Shown: positions 1 through 7,331 of the stretch, in pieces
Numbering within the stretch: the stretch's first letter is position 1
Layout: every line of letters begins with the position of its first letter
Assembly: GCF_017307495.1 (NCBI RefSeq)
Contig: NZ_JAFKHE010000014.1
Coordinates: 233,566-297,565 of the forward strand
Source of the DNA: Devosia sp.
Lineage (GTDB): Bacteria; Pseudomonadota; Alphaproteobacteria; Rhizobiales; Devosiaceae
Length of the DNA: 64,000 nucleotides
Direction of reading: 5' to 3'
The notes under the pieces: generated by a model
The model's input: the letters and a program-made list of their open reading frames with translations, nothing else
Database searches by the model: none
Told to the model about the DNA's origin: nothing
Program-made: the position numbers and the translations under genes

Positions 1-494
1 TACGGCCTGCCGTCAAAATTCTTGAACAGCTCTCGGTCGTTCATCTTGATGTAGAAGAGCATCAGCGCCTCTTCGACCTTTTTGGCATCATCGCTGGTCG
101 ATGCCTTCACGTCGGCCTCGTCGATGGTCACCCAGCCGCGCCACAGCGCCTCGCACCGCTGGCCCCAAGATTCACTTATCGCGATGGGCTCCCACTCGGT
201 GTAGGGCGCGCCGAGGTCTTTCTCGATCTGGGTGTAGTTTTCGGCCTGACGCGCCCGGATCCACTCACCCTTTTCATCGGTGCCGGAAATCCCGAACTTC
301 CTGTCGGCCTCGCGGATGGCGGCGAGGTAGCGCTGCTGGCCGTCGCAGTAGAGCTTCAGAGCATCAGGCCCGAACTCTTCGGCCACCGCCGGGGCGCCGA
401 CACCCGCCGCGGCCAGGACCGCGAGGGCGGCCACGACGCCCAAGTGCTTTCGTGCCGGCGTGGCCTCGGTATTGGTGAGCTGTCCGTAAGCCAT
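1..494 (-). CDS. Exported hypothetical protein, C-terminus beyond left edge
   Basis: The frame starts at the ATG at 494-492 and stays open to base 1, so only the first 164 codons are visible. The start MAYGQLTNTEATPARKH is followed by a hydrophobic stretch (about residues 18-40, ending APAVA before EEFGPD), which looks like a signal peptide or N-terminal anchor. The rest is charged and mostly helical, with two Cys (in LYCDGQQ and QRCEAL). I do not recognise the family. It is transcribed away from the XRE gene at 634, and the shared 139-bp spacer holds the palindromes at 550-614, so the two genes may share control. Codon use looks genuine, and the opposite-strand frame here is very Arg/Pro-rich. 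Confidence 0.6.
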   Translation of the reverse strand, partial: MAYGQLTNTEATPARKHLGVVAALAVLAAAGVGAPAVAEEFGPDALKLYCDGQQRYLAAIREADRKFGISGTDEKGEWIRARQAENYTQIEKDLGAPYTEWEPIAISESWGQRCEALWRGWVTIDEADVKASTSDDAKKVEEALMLFYIKMNDRELFKNFDGRP

Positions 495-549
495 TGGCTT
501 TGTGCGCAAAACTGATCTCCAATCAGGTTCGGTTTGATGACGAACACTG

Positions 550-614
550 ATGAGACTCATAGGCTACAAGTCAACTCGAAATGAGACTCATCGGCTGTAG
601 ATTGATCGGCTACA
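550..614. promoter_or_regulatory. Tandem palindromic operators between divergent genes
   Basis: A 19-bp element ATGAGACTCATNGGCTRYA occurs at 550-568 and again at 581-599, exactly 31 bp apart (about three helical turns). Its first 11 bases, ATGAGACTCAT, are a perfect palindrome around one central base. The second half recurs as TCGGCTACA at 606-614, about 20 bp before the XRE start codon. This layout suits an autoregulating XRE/C-protein-type regulator. Binding by that regulator is inferred. Confidence 0.6.
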
Positions 615-633
615 TCCGCATTGGCTCCTGGGC

Positions 634-840
634 ATGGAGCTCCGACGAATCTTTGCGACGAACATCAAGCGGTTGCGCAAGGAACGCGGCATGTCGCAGG
701 AGGACCTGGCGTTCGAGTCAGGACTGCACCGGACGTATATTTCCGGGATCGAGCGCGGCATCCGAAACGTCGGGCTCGACAATATCGGGGTCATAGCTGC
801 GGCCCTGAAGGTGGCGCCGGAAGCATTGCTCCGCGCCTGA
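634..840 (+). CDS. XRE-family helix-turn-helix regulator
   Basis: This 68-residue protein is a single Cro/C1-type HTH domain. The motif lies at about residues 17-38 (RGMSQEDLAFESGLHRTYIS), followed by GIERGIRNVGLDNIGVIAAALKV and PEALL. The length matches stand-alone regulators such as restriction-modification controllers or small phage/plasmid repressors. The ATG at 634 was chosen because the conserved N-terminal helix starts right there. Palindromic repeats upstream (550-614) are the likely autoregulatory sites. No restriction-modification genes lie nearby, so its target is probably itself and the divergent exported-protein gene at 1-494. Confidence 0.88.
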   Translation: MELRRIFATNIKRLRKERGMSQEDLAFESGLHRTYISGIERGIRNVGLDNIGVIAAALKVAPEALLRA

Positions 841-1069
841 GGCGGAGCACCGAATATCTACCTAATCAGTCACGGCGGAGAGGGAGTCAGGACGTAGCAG
901 GCTGTTACTGCGGCTCTCCGGGCATGATGCTCGGCGGACAGACAGGCGGACAGACGGTTGCCCCAGTATGCGGTAGGTGACCGCTTCTGGCCGATATCGT
1001 TGATTTAGGCGGCGATTTGGCGGCGTTCGCTGCCGTGAGTAGCCCGGCGGCTGGTGGGTGAGGCCGGGA
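841..1069. other. Non-coding junction sequence
   Basis: No convincing gene. A short tandem duplication (GGCGGACAGACA twice, about 931-954) lies here. The sequence just before the permease fragment (about 1005-1062) is GC-rich and looks like the edge of an inserted or deleted segment. The permease reading frame has no homologous 5' part here, so the break lies near 1065. Confidence 0.4.
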
Positions 1070-1360
1070 GCCGGCTGGCGCGCGGTCGTGGCGCGCCATG
1101 CCCTGCCGAACGCCTCAATTCCAAACGTGACCACCATCGGCTTCATGGTTGGCGGCCTGCTCGCCAGCGCGGTCGTGGTTGAAAGTGTGTTCAGCTGGCC
1201 CGGGCTTGGTCAGTTGATCGTCACCTCGGTCGCGGCGCGCGATGTGTCGGTGGTCCAGTGCGTGCTGCTGCTGGTCGCCACGACCATGGTTATCTCCAAC
1301 ATGACCGTCGACATTCTCTACAGCGTGCTCGATCCCCGAATTCGCGGAGGCGACGAGTAA
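1070..1360 (+). pseudogene. 3' fragment of a DppB-type ABC permease
   Basis: Only about the last 95 residues of an oligopeptide-type inner-membrane permease remain. The frame holds the EAA-loop end (RAVVARHALPNASIPNVTTIGF), then SVFSWPGLGQLI and a final membrane segment ending ILYSVLDPRIR, the usual C-terminus of DppB proteins of about 310 residues. It aligns with the C-terminus of the intact permease at 6321-7268 in this window, but is diverged from it. The 5' two thirds are missing. The TAA stop overlaps the ATG of the next gene, so the old operon junction survives. Confidence 0.8.
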
Positions 1361-2207
1361 TGGTTGACGTATCTCCCGTGGCAACGCCGGCAAACTTGAA
1401 GCGACGGCGCCCGATTCCGCTCAGCGTTGCTCTCGCCATGGGCTGGGTCGCGCTGATGGTATTCATCGGCATCTTCGCAGACGTGCGCCCTTACAGCATC
1501 ACGCAGATCAATCTTGCGGCGCGCCTTTCGCCGCCCCTCGGGTTCGGGGGCACAACCGTCCACATCCTGGGAACGGACGAACTCGGACGGGACCCGCTGT
1601 CGCGCCTGATGACTGCCATCCGCATCAGCCTGATGATCGCCTTCGGTGCGACGGTACTGGGCGTGATCCTGGGCGGATTGCTGGGGCTTCTCGCCGCACA
1701 TTTCCGGGGGATGTTCGAGCAGGTGACGCTGGTCCTCATCGACGTGCAGGCCGCCTTGCCCTTCCTCGCGCGTGATCCTCATTTGCCTGCTCGGCCTCTA
1801 TGGCTGGGAGCGGCACGCGCGACTGGCACGCGGTCTCGCGCTTTCGGCCAACACCCAGGGATATCTGCTGGCGCTGCGCCAGCTGGGGGCGAGCCCGCTG
1901 CGGGTATATGTGCGGCACCTGATCCCCAACATCTCGGCGACGATGATCGTCTCCGCCACTCTGGCCTTCCCGGAGGTTTATCTTGGCGGAAAGCGGCTTG
2001 TCGTTCCTGGGACTGGGCGTGCAGCCGCCGATGACCAGCCTCGGCAGCATGGTCGGGTACAGCCGCTCCTACATTAGCAACGCCTTCTGGATCATGCTGT
2101 TTCCCAGCACCATCATCGTGGTGACCACGCTCGCGATCAGCCTGATCGGCGACTGGATGCGCGACCGTTTCGATCCGACCTATGGCGGCCCCCATGTCAA
2201 TAGTTGA
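1360..2207 (+). pseudogene. Frameshifted DppC-type ABC permease
   Basis: The start codon overlaps the previous stop (TAATG at 1358-1362). The product begins MVDVSPVATPANLK and reads as a normal DppC through HILGTDELGRDPLSRL to DVQAALPFL at about 1770. There the frame changes and roughly 15-20 residues of the usual membrane segment are missing, so this is a small deletion. The second frame carries the EAA loop (RLARGLALSANTQGYLLALRQLGAS, HLIPNISATM). A single extra T near 1976-1980 then shifts the frame again, and LAESGLSFLGLG to the C-terminus lies in a third frame ending at 2207. It cannot make a working permease without repair. Confidence 0.82.
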
Positions 2208-2234
2208 TGGCGGGCCGACGATGAGCGCGCGGAT

Positions 2235-2415
2235 GTGCTGTGCATCGGCGATCTGGACGTTGACATGATTGTCGATGTCCCGGCCATGCCCGGCTTCGAC
2301 CAGAAGATTTCGGCGTTCGGCCAAGGGCTTAGGCCGGGGGCATGGCTGCCAATGCTGCGGTCGCCATCGCCCGCTTCGGGCTGGTCAGCCGCCTCGTCGC
2401 AGTGGGATGGCGGCC
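2235..2415 (+). pseudogene. N-terminal remnant of a PfkB-family sugar kinase
   Basis: VLCIGDLDVDMIVDVPAMPGFDQKI followed, after a frame change near 2335, by GGMAANAAVAIARFGLVSRLVA is the N-terminal signature of ribokinase/PfkB carbohydrate kinases (substrate-binding GG and NxAxAxARLG region). Only about 60 of some 300 residues survive, then the sequence runs into the terminase fragment. It directly followed the dppC-like gene, which suggests the lost operon handled a sugar or nucleoside rather than a peptide; that is inference. Confidence 0.65.
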
Positions 2416-2444
2416 ACCGTGCTGGAATAGTCGAAGGCCATGAC

Positions 2445-2881
2445 GCGGCGGCTGCCCTATCGCGAACGCCTTGAATACCCTTCTGCTGCGTCGGCGAATC
2501 CTGAAGGTTGTCGACAGACATCGAACGGGACGTGTCCTGCTCGAGCGCGCAGACAGTGGCCGCAACCTCTACAGTGACCTACGCGAGCTTGATACGCTGG
2601 GCCGCTATCGGACGGTCAATCCGAAAGGCAGCAAGGAAGATCGTCTCTCAGCCTGCTCGGCCAGCATCGAGGAGAGGCGAGTGTACTTGCCAGAGTCAGC
2701 CGAATGGCTGCAGGCCTTTCTCAGCGAGATTGCCGGCTTTCCCAACGCGCGGTATGACGATCAGGTAGATAGTCTCAGCCAGTTCCTCAACCACATGCGC
2801 CACCAACCGAAGGGCCGACTAAAGATTACCGCTGAGGGTCGGCCAAAGTTTGAGCGAAAGCGACTGAGGCCGCGGACCTAG
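2445..2881 (+). pseudogene. Phage terminase large subunit, C-terminal fragment
   Basis: The frame from about 2480 encodes RVLLERADSGRNLYSDL, NPKGSKEDRLSACSASIE, VYLPESAEWLQAFL and NARYDDQVDSLSQFLNHM, the end of the nuclease domain of a TerL-like protein (the DDQVDSLSQ motif is typical of the C-terminus). The preceding YRERLEYP lies in another frame at 2458-2480, so there is a frameshift as well as the loss of the N-terminal ATPase. It is homologous to the fragment at 63210-63855, which lies in the opposite orientation. No other phage genes are adjacent. Confidence 0.75.
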
Positions 2882-3167
2882 CTGATGGTCCAGCCCGTCT
2901 GGCGGAGGACGCGCTCGCGCATATCCTCGCCATTGAATGACAACCCTTAATGGCTGGCTCCCATCGGGGAATCATGAGCGGCCACTCGGTACGTTTGCCG
3001 CTGATCTGAAGCTACCGCAACGAGGTTATCCGAAAGTTGAGCTTCGGTGGGCGGTAAAAATCGCGCCTGGGGCGTAGCACATTCCCCGGGGCACCAATTG
3101 GGTCGGGGCATCAGCAAGTCAACAAGCCCAACTTACGACATCCGGGACAGCCGCCCCCAGGCGACGT
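2882..3167. other. Non-coding spacer
   Basis: I see no gene, RNA or repeat that can be supported in this 286-bp spacer. It separates the decayed left region from the end of the minus-strand Dpp-type operon. Confidence 0.4.
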
Positions 3168-3353
3168 TCACCTGTCGGCCTCGAGCCTGCCACTGCTAGC
3201 CCAATCGTGGCGCTCGACGTCCTGGAAGACGACGTCGACGACGTCGGGCGCGCATTTCAGGATGCGTGCCGCCTCGCGCGTCACGACCTCCGCGAACTCG
3301 CGCTTCTGGGCGATCGTACGCCCCTTAAGAAGTTCAACCCTGATCATTGGCAT
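3168..3353 (-). CDS. 4-oxalocrotonate tautomerase-family protein
   Basis: The 61-residue protein starts MPMIRVELLKGRT. After Met removal Pro1 would be the catalytic base, as in 4-oxalocrotonate tautomerase, and the length (about 60) is typical. The body REFAEVVTREAARILKCAPDVVDVVFQDVERHDWASSG matches the beta-alpha-beta fold, with the second conserved region VVFQDV...W. The family interconverts enol and keto forms of 2-oxo acids in the cytoplasm as oligomers. It lies 46 bp after the DppF-type ATPase on the same strand and is probably the last gene of that operon, so it may act on the imported compound. The exact substrate is unknown. Confidence 0.8.
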   Translation of the reverse strand: MPMIRVELLKGRTIAQKREFAEVVTREAARILKCAPDVVDVVFQDVERHDWASSGRLEADR

Positions 3354-3395
3354 GCAGCACCTGCCCTTCCGGCTTTGTCCAGGCGTGAAACTCTT

Positions 3396-4400
3396 CTACC
3401 CGAGTTGCGCCGTCCAGAGAGCCCGAGTTCCAAGCTCCTCGGCCCGATGGCATGCGACCAGGTGACCCGGCGCAACCGGGTCCAGTGGGGGATCCGATTG
3501 GGCGCACCGGTCGACCGCCAGTGGACAGCGGTTGCGAAAGCGGCAGCCGGTGGAGATCGCGCCCGCTTCCACCTCGCCCTGCACGGCAGGTGCGTTGTTG
3601 CGGCGGCGGGGATCGGGGACCGGGCTCGAACTCATCAGGGCACGCGAATAGGGGTGGCGAGGCGCGGCAAAGAAAACCGCGGCCGGCGCCTGCTCGACGA
3701 TCCGCCCCAGGTACATGACGCACACGGTGTCGGCGATGTGGTCGACCAGCGCCAGGTCGTGCGAGATGAAAAGGTAGGACAGTCCGAGATCGCGCTGCAG
3801 ATCGAGCAGCAGGTTGACGATCTGCGATCGCACCGAGACATCGAGGGCAGAGACCGGCTCATCGCAGACGATGAGCCGGGGTCGGGTCGCGATCGCCCGT
3901 GCGATGCTGACGCGCTGGCGCTGTCCGCCCGACAGTTCGTGCGGGAAGCGCCCGGCGATCTCGGGTCCGAGTCCGACACTGCTGAGAATCTCGGCGACGC
4001 GTTTCCGGACGGCTGTGGCGCTCGCCAGCCGGTGCACGCTCAACGGTTCGGCGACCAGCGAGCCGACCCTGAAATGGGGCGTCAACGAGCCGTATGGATC
4101 CTGAAAGACCATCTGTACATCGCGGCTGAACCGAAGTCGCTCGCTTCGACTCCTTATCGAGATTGGGCGTCCGTCGAACACCAGTTCGCCGGCGTCGGCA
4201 GTCTCCAGTTGGGTAACGAGCTTGGCCAGGGTCGACTTGCCGCATCCCGATTCCCCCACGATGGCCAGCGTCTGGCCGGGGACGAGCTGGATCGAGACGT
4301 CGTCCACCGCCGTGATCTGGCGAACGGCTCCGGCGCTCCGCAGGCGATACCGCTTGCGCAAGCCACTGGCCTGCAACAGCGGCGGGGCGGGTGTGCTCAT
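3396..4400 (-). CDS. Oligopeptide-type ABC transporter ATPase (DppF-like)
   Basis: Cytoplasmic ATPase of a Dpp/Opp-type importer. It has Walker A GESGCGKST (about residues 49-57), signature LSGGQRQRV, Walker B LIVCDEPVSALD and H-loop ISHDLALV. The C-terminal oligopeptide/dipeptide extension contains the Cys-rich segment CRFRNRCPLAVDRC. The ATG at 4400 is preferred to the upstream start at 4454 because it forms a 4-bp ATGA overlap with the stop of the preceding ATPase gene, the spacing seen throughout this operon. Length is 334 residues, normal for DppF. Substrate cannot be read from the ATPase. Confidence 0.92.
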   Translation of the reverse strand: MSTPAPPLLQASGLRKRYRLRSAGAVRQITAVDDVSIQLVPGQTLAIVGESGCGKSTLAKLVTQLETADAGELVFDGRPISIRSRSERLRFSRDVQMVFQDPYGSLTPHFRVGSLVAEPLSVHRLASATAVRKRVAEILSSVGLGPEIAGRFPHELSGGQRQRVSIARAIATRPRLIVCDEPVSALDVSVRSQIVNLLLDLQRDLGLSYLFISHDLALVDHIADTVCVMYLGRIVEQAPAAVFFAAPRHPYSRALMSSSPVPDPRRRNNAPAVQGEVEAGAISTGCRFRNRCPLAVDRCAQSDPPLDPVAPGHLVACHRAEELGTRALWTAQLG

Positions 4401-5440
4401 GTGACTGCGTCCCGGCAAGCGAAGCGGTCCGCTAGTTCCTGCCAGCGGTGGCAACGCACCGAGCGTCCCGAAGTTGTAGCCTCAAGCATCGGTGCCCTTC
4501 GACCACAGATATCGACTCTGAAGGCACAGCGATCGGCGAACGCGCAGCCCTGCCGCGGAGCGGCCGGCGACGGCACGGTGCCCTCGATCGAAGGCAGGTG
4601 CGACTTGCGGGCCGCGTTGCCGCCGCGCGGCAGGGAATCGAGAAGCCCGCGGGTGTATGGATGATGCGGCATGGCGAACAGCTCGTTGACCCCGGCGACC
4701 TCGACCAGTTCGCCCGCATACATGACTGCAACGCGCTGCGCGGTCTGGGCGATCACGCCCAGGTCGTGCGTAATGAGCAGGACCGACATCCTCTGTTGTT
4801 CCTGCAGCCTGACGAACAGGTCAAGAATCTGCGCTTGGATGGTTACGTCCAGCGCCGTCGTCGGCTCATCGGCAATGAGCAGCTCGACCCGACCACAGAT
4901 GAGGGCCATGGCGATGGCGACGCGCTGCCGGAGTCCTCCAGACAACTGGTGGGGATACTGGGCAAGCCGTTCACCGGGAAGATTCACCCCCACCAGATCG
5001 AGCATCTCGATGGCACGCGCGGTCCGCGCCGCGGAACCAATCTCGGGGCGGTGCACCTCGAGTACCTCGGTCAACTGGCGGCCGATGCGCAGGGCTGGAT
5101 TGAGGCTGGTCATCGGCTCCTGGGGGACCAGCGCCATGCGATCGCCGCGCAGTTGCCTCACCTCGGACGGGGGCACGCGCCGCAAGTCGCTGCCGCTGAA
5201 GGCGATCTTGCCCTCCAGAACTTCCGCCTGCCGCGGCAGGGTTCCCAGGATCGCCCGGGCGAAGATCGACTTGCCGCTGCCGGACTCGCCAACGAGGCCC
5301 ACAATCTCGCCGTGCCCCACGCTCAGGTCGACACCGCGGACAACCTGAACCGGACCAGCGCGGTGGCGGAACGCGATGGTCAGGTCGCGGACGTCGAGGA
5401 CCGGAGAAGCCGTCAGGACTGCGGACGCATCGGAGATCAT
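4397..5440 (-). CDS. Oligopeptide-type ABC transporter ATPase (DppD-like)
   Basis: Second ATPase of the importer, 347 residues. Walker A GESGSGKS is at about residues 51-58, the signature is LSGGLRQRVAIAMAL, Walker B is LLIADEPTTALD, and ITHDLGVIAQ carries the switch His. The C-terminal part has the usual oligopeptide-transporter extension (RQGCAFADRCAFRVDIC). Start and stop overlap the neighbouring genes by ATGA on both sides (5440-5437 and 4400-4397), so translation is probably coupled. It pairs with the DppF-like protein to form the heterodimeric nucleotide-binding unit. Confidence 0.92.
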   Translation of the reverse strand: MISDASAVLTASPVLDVRDLTIAFRHRAGPVQVVRGVDLSVGHGEIVGLVGESGSGKSIFARAILGTLPRQAEVLEGKIAFSGSDLRRVPPSEVRQLRGDRMALVPQEPMTSLNPALRIGRQLTEVLEVHRPEIGSAARTARAIEMLDLVGVNLPGERLAQYPHQLSGGLRQRVAIAMALICGRVELLIADEPTTALDVTIQAQILDLFVRLQEQQRMSVLLITHDLGVIAQTAQRVAVMYAGELVEVAGVNELFAMPHHPYTRGLLDSLPRGGNAARKSHLPSIEGTVPSPAAPRQGCAFADRCAFRVDICGRRAPMLEATTSGRSVRCHRWQELADRFACRDAVT

Positions 5441-6324
5441 TGGCCGGCCGCCCTCGAACGCGGGTCGAGCATGTCGCGCAGACCGTCACCGATAAGATTG
5501 AGACTAAGGACGGCGAAAGTGATGATAGCGCCCGGCGCGATCATCATCCAAGGCGCCGTACGGATGTATTCGCGGGCCCCACTGATCATGCCGCCCCAGG
5601 TCGGCGCGGGTGGCGGCGCGCCGAGACCGAGAAAGCTAAGGCCGGCCTCCACTAGGATGGCGGAGGAAAAGCCCAGCGACAGCTGCACCATGGTTGGTCC
5701 GATGGCGCGGGGAAAGATGTGCAGGGCCAGAACGCGCAGATCGCTTGCGCCGAGCGAGCGTGCCGCCTGCACGAAGTCTGCGTCGCGATACTCGATGACC
5801 GCAGCCCGCACCGTGCGGATGACGCGGGGCACGTAGAGCACGAAGACGGCAATGATCACGTTCAACTCGGAGGGCCCGAGCGCCGCGAGGATCATGATCG
5901 CGAGCACGACGCCCGGAAAGATTAGCAGCGAGTCCGAGATCTGGCTGACAACGATGTCGATCGCCGGGTACTGGCCCGATACCATGCCCAGCGCCACGCC
6001 GAACACAGCGGTCAGGGCCGTCGCGGCGATGGCGATGCGCAACGAGATGCTGCCGCCGACGACCAGCCGCGACAGTTGATCGCGACCGAGTTCGTCGGTG
6101 CCCAGCGGATGCTCCCAGCCCGGCGGCTGCAGCTTTGCTGTCGCCGAAATGCTGAGCGGATCTATGGGAACCAGGAGCGGCGTCAGCAGGGTGAAGAGCA
6201 CCAGCAAGGTCAGCATGGCCATGCCAATGGCCAGCATGGGGTTGCTGGCGACCCACAGGAGCAGACGCTCTCCCAGCGCCGGACGCCGTGGCACACTCGC
6301 TAGGCTCACTCGTCCGTCGATCAT
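5437..6324 (-). CDS. Oligopeptide-type ABC permease (DppC-like)
   Basis: Inner-membrane permease of 295 residues with an N-terminal membrane segment (about 29-53), the conserved HPLGTDELGRDQLSRLVVGG motif, and the EAA coupling loop DADFVQAARSLGASDLRVLALHIFP. It ends with LVEAGLSFLGLG and a final membrane segment. It overlaps both neighbours by 4 bp (ATGA). Its diverged, broken counterpart is the pseudogene at 1360-2207, so the region once held two such transporters. Confidence 0.92.
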   Translation of the reverse strand: MIDGRVSLASVPRRPALGERLLLWVASNPMLAIGMAMLTLLVLFTLLTPLLVPIDPLSISATAKLQPPGWEHPLGTDELGRDQLSRLVVGGSISLRIAIAATALTAVFGVALGMVSGQYPAIDIVVSQISDSLLIFPGVVLAIMILAALGPSELNVIIAVFVLYVPRVIRTVRAAVIEYRDADFVQAARSLGASDLRVLALHIFPRAIGPTMVQLSLGFSSAILVEAGLSFLGLGAPPPAPTWGGMISGAREYIRTAPWMMIAPGAIITFAVLSLNLIGDGLRDMLDPRSRAAGQ

Positions 6325-7268
6325 GCCAGCCGCACCCTCGGATTGAAGTACGCGTAGGCGAGGTCAACCACCAGATTCACCAGGAGAGCAGTCAGGGTCA
6401 GGTAGAAGATGCCGCCTTCGAGCGTGGCATAGTCGCGCCGGATGGCGGCCGTGGTGATGAGCTCGCCTAGACCCGGCAGGGCGAACACCTGCTCGATGAT
6501 CACCGAGCCGCCCAGCCCGAGAGCATAGAGAAGTCCGATGGCGGTGATGATCTGGACCATGGCATTGCGCAGCGCGTGACGGATGATGACGATTCGTTCC
6601 GGCATGCCCTTGGCGCGCGCCATGCCGACATACTCGGTCTCGAGGACCTCGAGCATGGTCGAACGGGTCATGCGGACGATCAGCCCGATCTGCGACAGGC
6701 TGAGGGCGATGGTTGGTAAGATCATCCGGCTGAGCCAGGGCCAGATCCCTATCTCGATCGGCCGGTACCCGGACGACGGCAGCCATTTCAGCGCGACGGC
6801 AACGACCAGGATGAGGACGAAGCCGAGCCAGAAGGGCGGTAGTGCCATGCCGAGGCTCGACAGCACGTTAGCAGAATAGTCGAGCAGGCTGCCGCGCCGA
6901 ACCGCCGACCAGATGCCCAGCGGGATGCCGATGGCGATGGTAACCAGCAGCGCCAGGACGGTCAGCGAAAGCGTCACCGGCAGGCGCTGCAGCAACACCT
7001 CGGCTACCGGCTTGGTGAAGAAAAGCGATTGCCCGAGGCTACCGCTGAGGATCCTGGGCAGCCACTCGACATACTGCACCAGGATGGGCCGATCGTAGCC
7101 CAGCTGGCGCGACACTTCCTCGATCTTGGCGGCGTTCACGGACTGCCCCCCTAACAGGGTGGCCACCGGACTGCCGGGCAGCAACCGTGTCAGCACGAAG
7201 ATCAGCGTCAGGGCGATGAAGAGGGTTGGAACAAATATGACGATACGGCGCAGCGCATAAGCAAGCAT
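6321..7268 (-). CDS. Oligopeptide-type ABC permease (DppB-like)
   Basis: Inner-membrane permease of 315 residues, the usual DppB length. It begins MLAYALRRIVIFVPTLFIALTLIFVLTRLLPGSP, the typical first membrane helix and periplasmic LLPGxP motif. The EAA loop is ETEYVGMARAKGMPERIVIIRHALRNAM, followed by EQVFALPGLGELI and a C-terminus ending YAYFNPRVRLA. It is the first permease gene after the binding protein, with 63 bp between them that hold a strong stem-loop (7294-7310). Confidence 0.92.
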   Translation of the reverse strand: MLAYALRRIVIFVPTLFIALTLIFVLTRLLPGSPVATLLGGQSVNAAKIEEVSRQLGYDRPILVQYVEWLPRILSGSLGQSLFFTKPVAEVLLQRLPVTLSLTVLALLVTIAIGIPLGIWSAVRRGSLLDYSANVLSSLGMALPPFWLGFVLILVVAVALKWLPSSGYRPIEIGIWPWLSRMILPTIALSLSQIGLIVRMTRSTMLEVLETEYVGMARAKGMPERIVIIRHALRNAMVQIITAIGLLYALGLGGSVIIEQVFALPGLGELITTAAIRRDYATLEGGIFYLTLTALLVNLVVDLAYAYFNPRVRLA

Positions 7269-7293
7269 CTTCCCTCCCCACGGGAAAAAGGTA

Positions 7294-7310
7294 CGGGCGG
7301 CTGCCGCCCG
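7294..7310 (-). promoter_or_regulatory. Stem-loop after binding-protein gene
   Basis: CGGGCGG-CTG-CCGCCCG is a perfect 7-bp inverted repeat in the 63-bp gap between the binding-protein stop and the dppB-like start. It has no T-tract, so it more likely protects the upstream mRNA end or causes partial termination than acts as a full terminator. Confidence 0.55.
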
Positions 7311-7331
7311 CGCCCCTCGATTCTTCTTGCG

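Noticed and set aside
931..954. Tandem GGCGGACAGACA repeat as a possible CRISPR or iteron
   Set aside because: Only two units without spacers; no array or replication gene nearby.
3207..5836. Very long plus-strand open frames opposite the Dpp-type ATPase and permease genes
   Set aside because: Products are rich in Arg/His/Asp/Gly with no fold pattern and lie exactly antisense to genes with clear Walker and EAA motifs; they are a result of high GC content.
7294..7310. The post-SBP stem-loops as rho-independent terminators
   Set aside because: None is followed by a T-run, and each lies inside an operon whose downstream genes need the same promoter.
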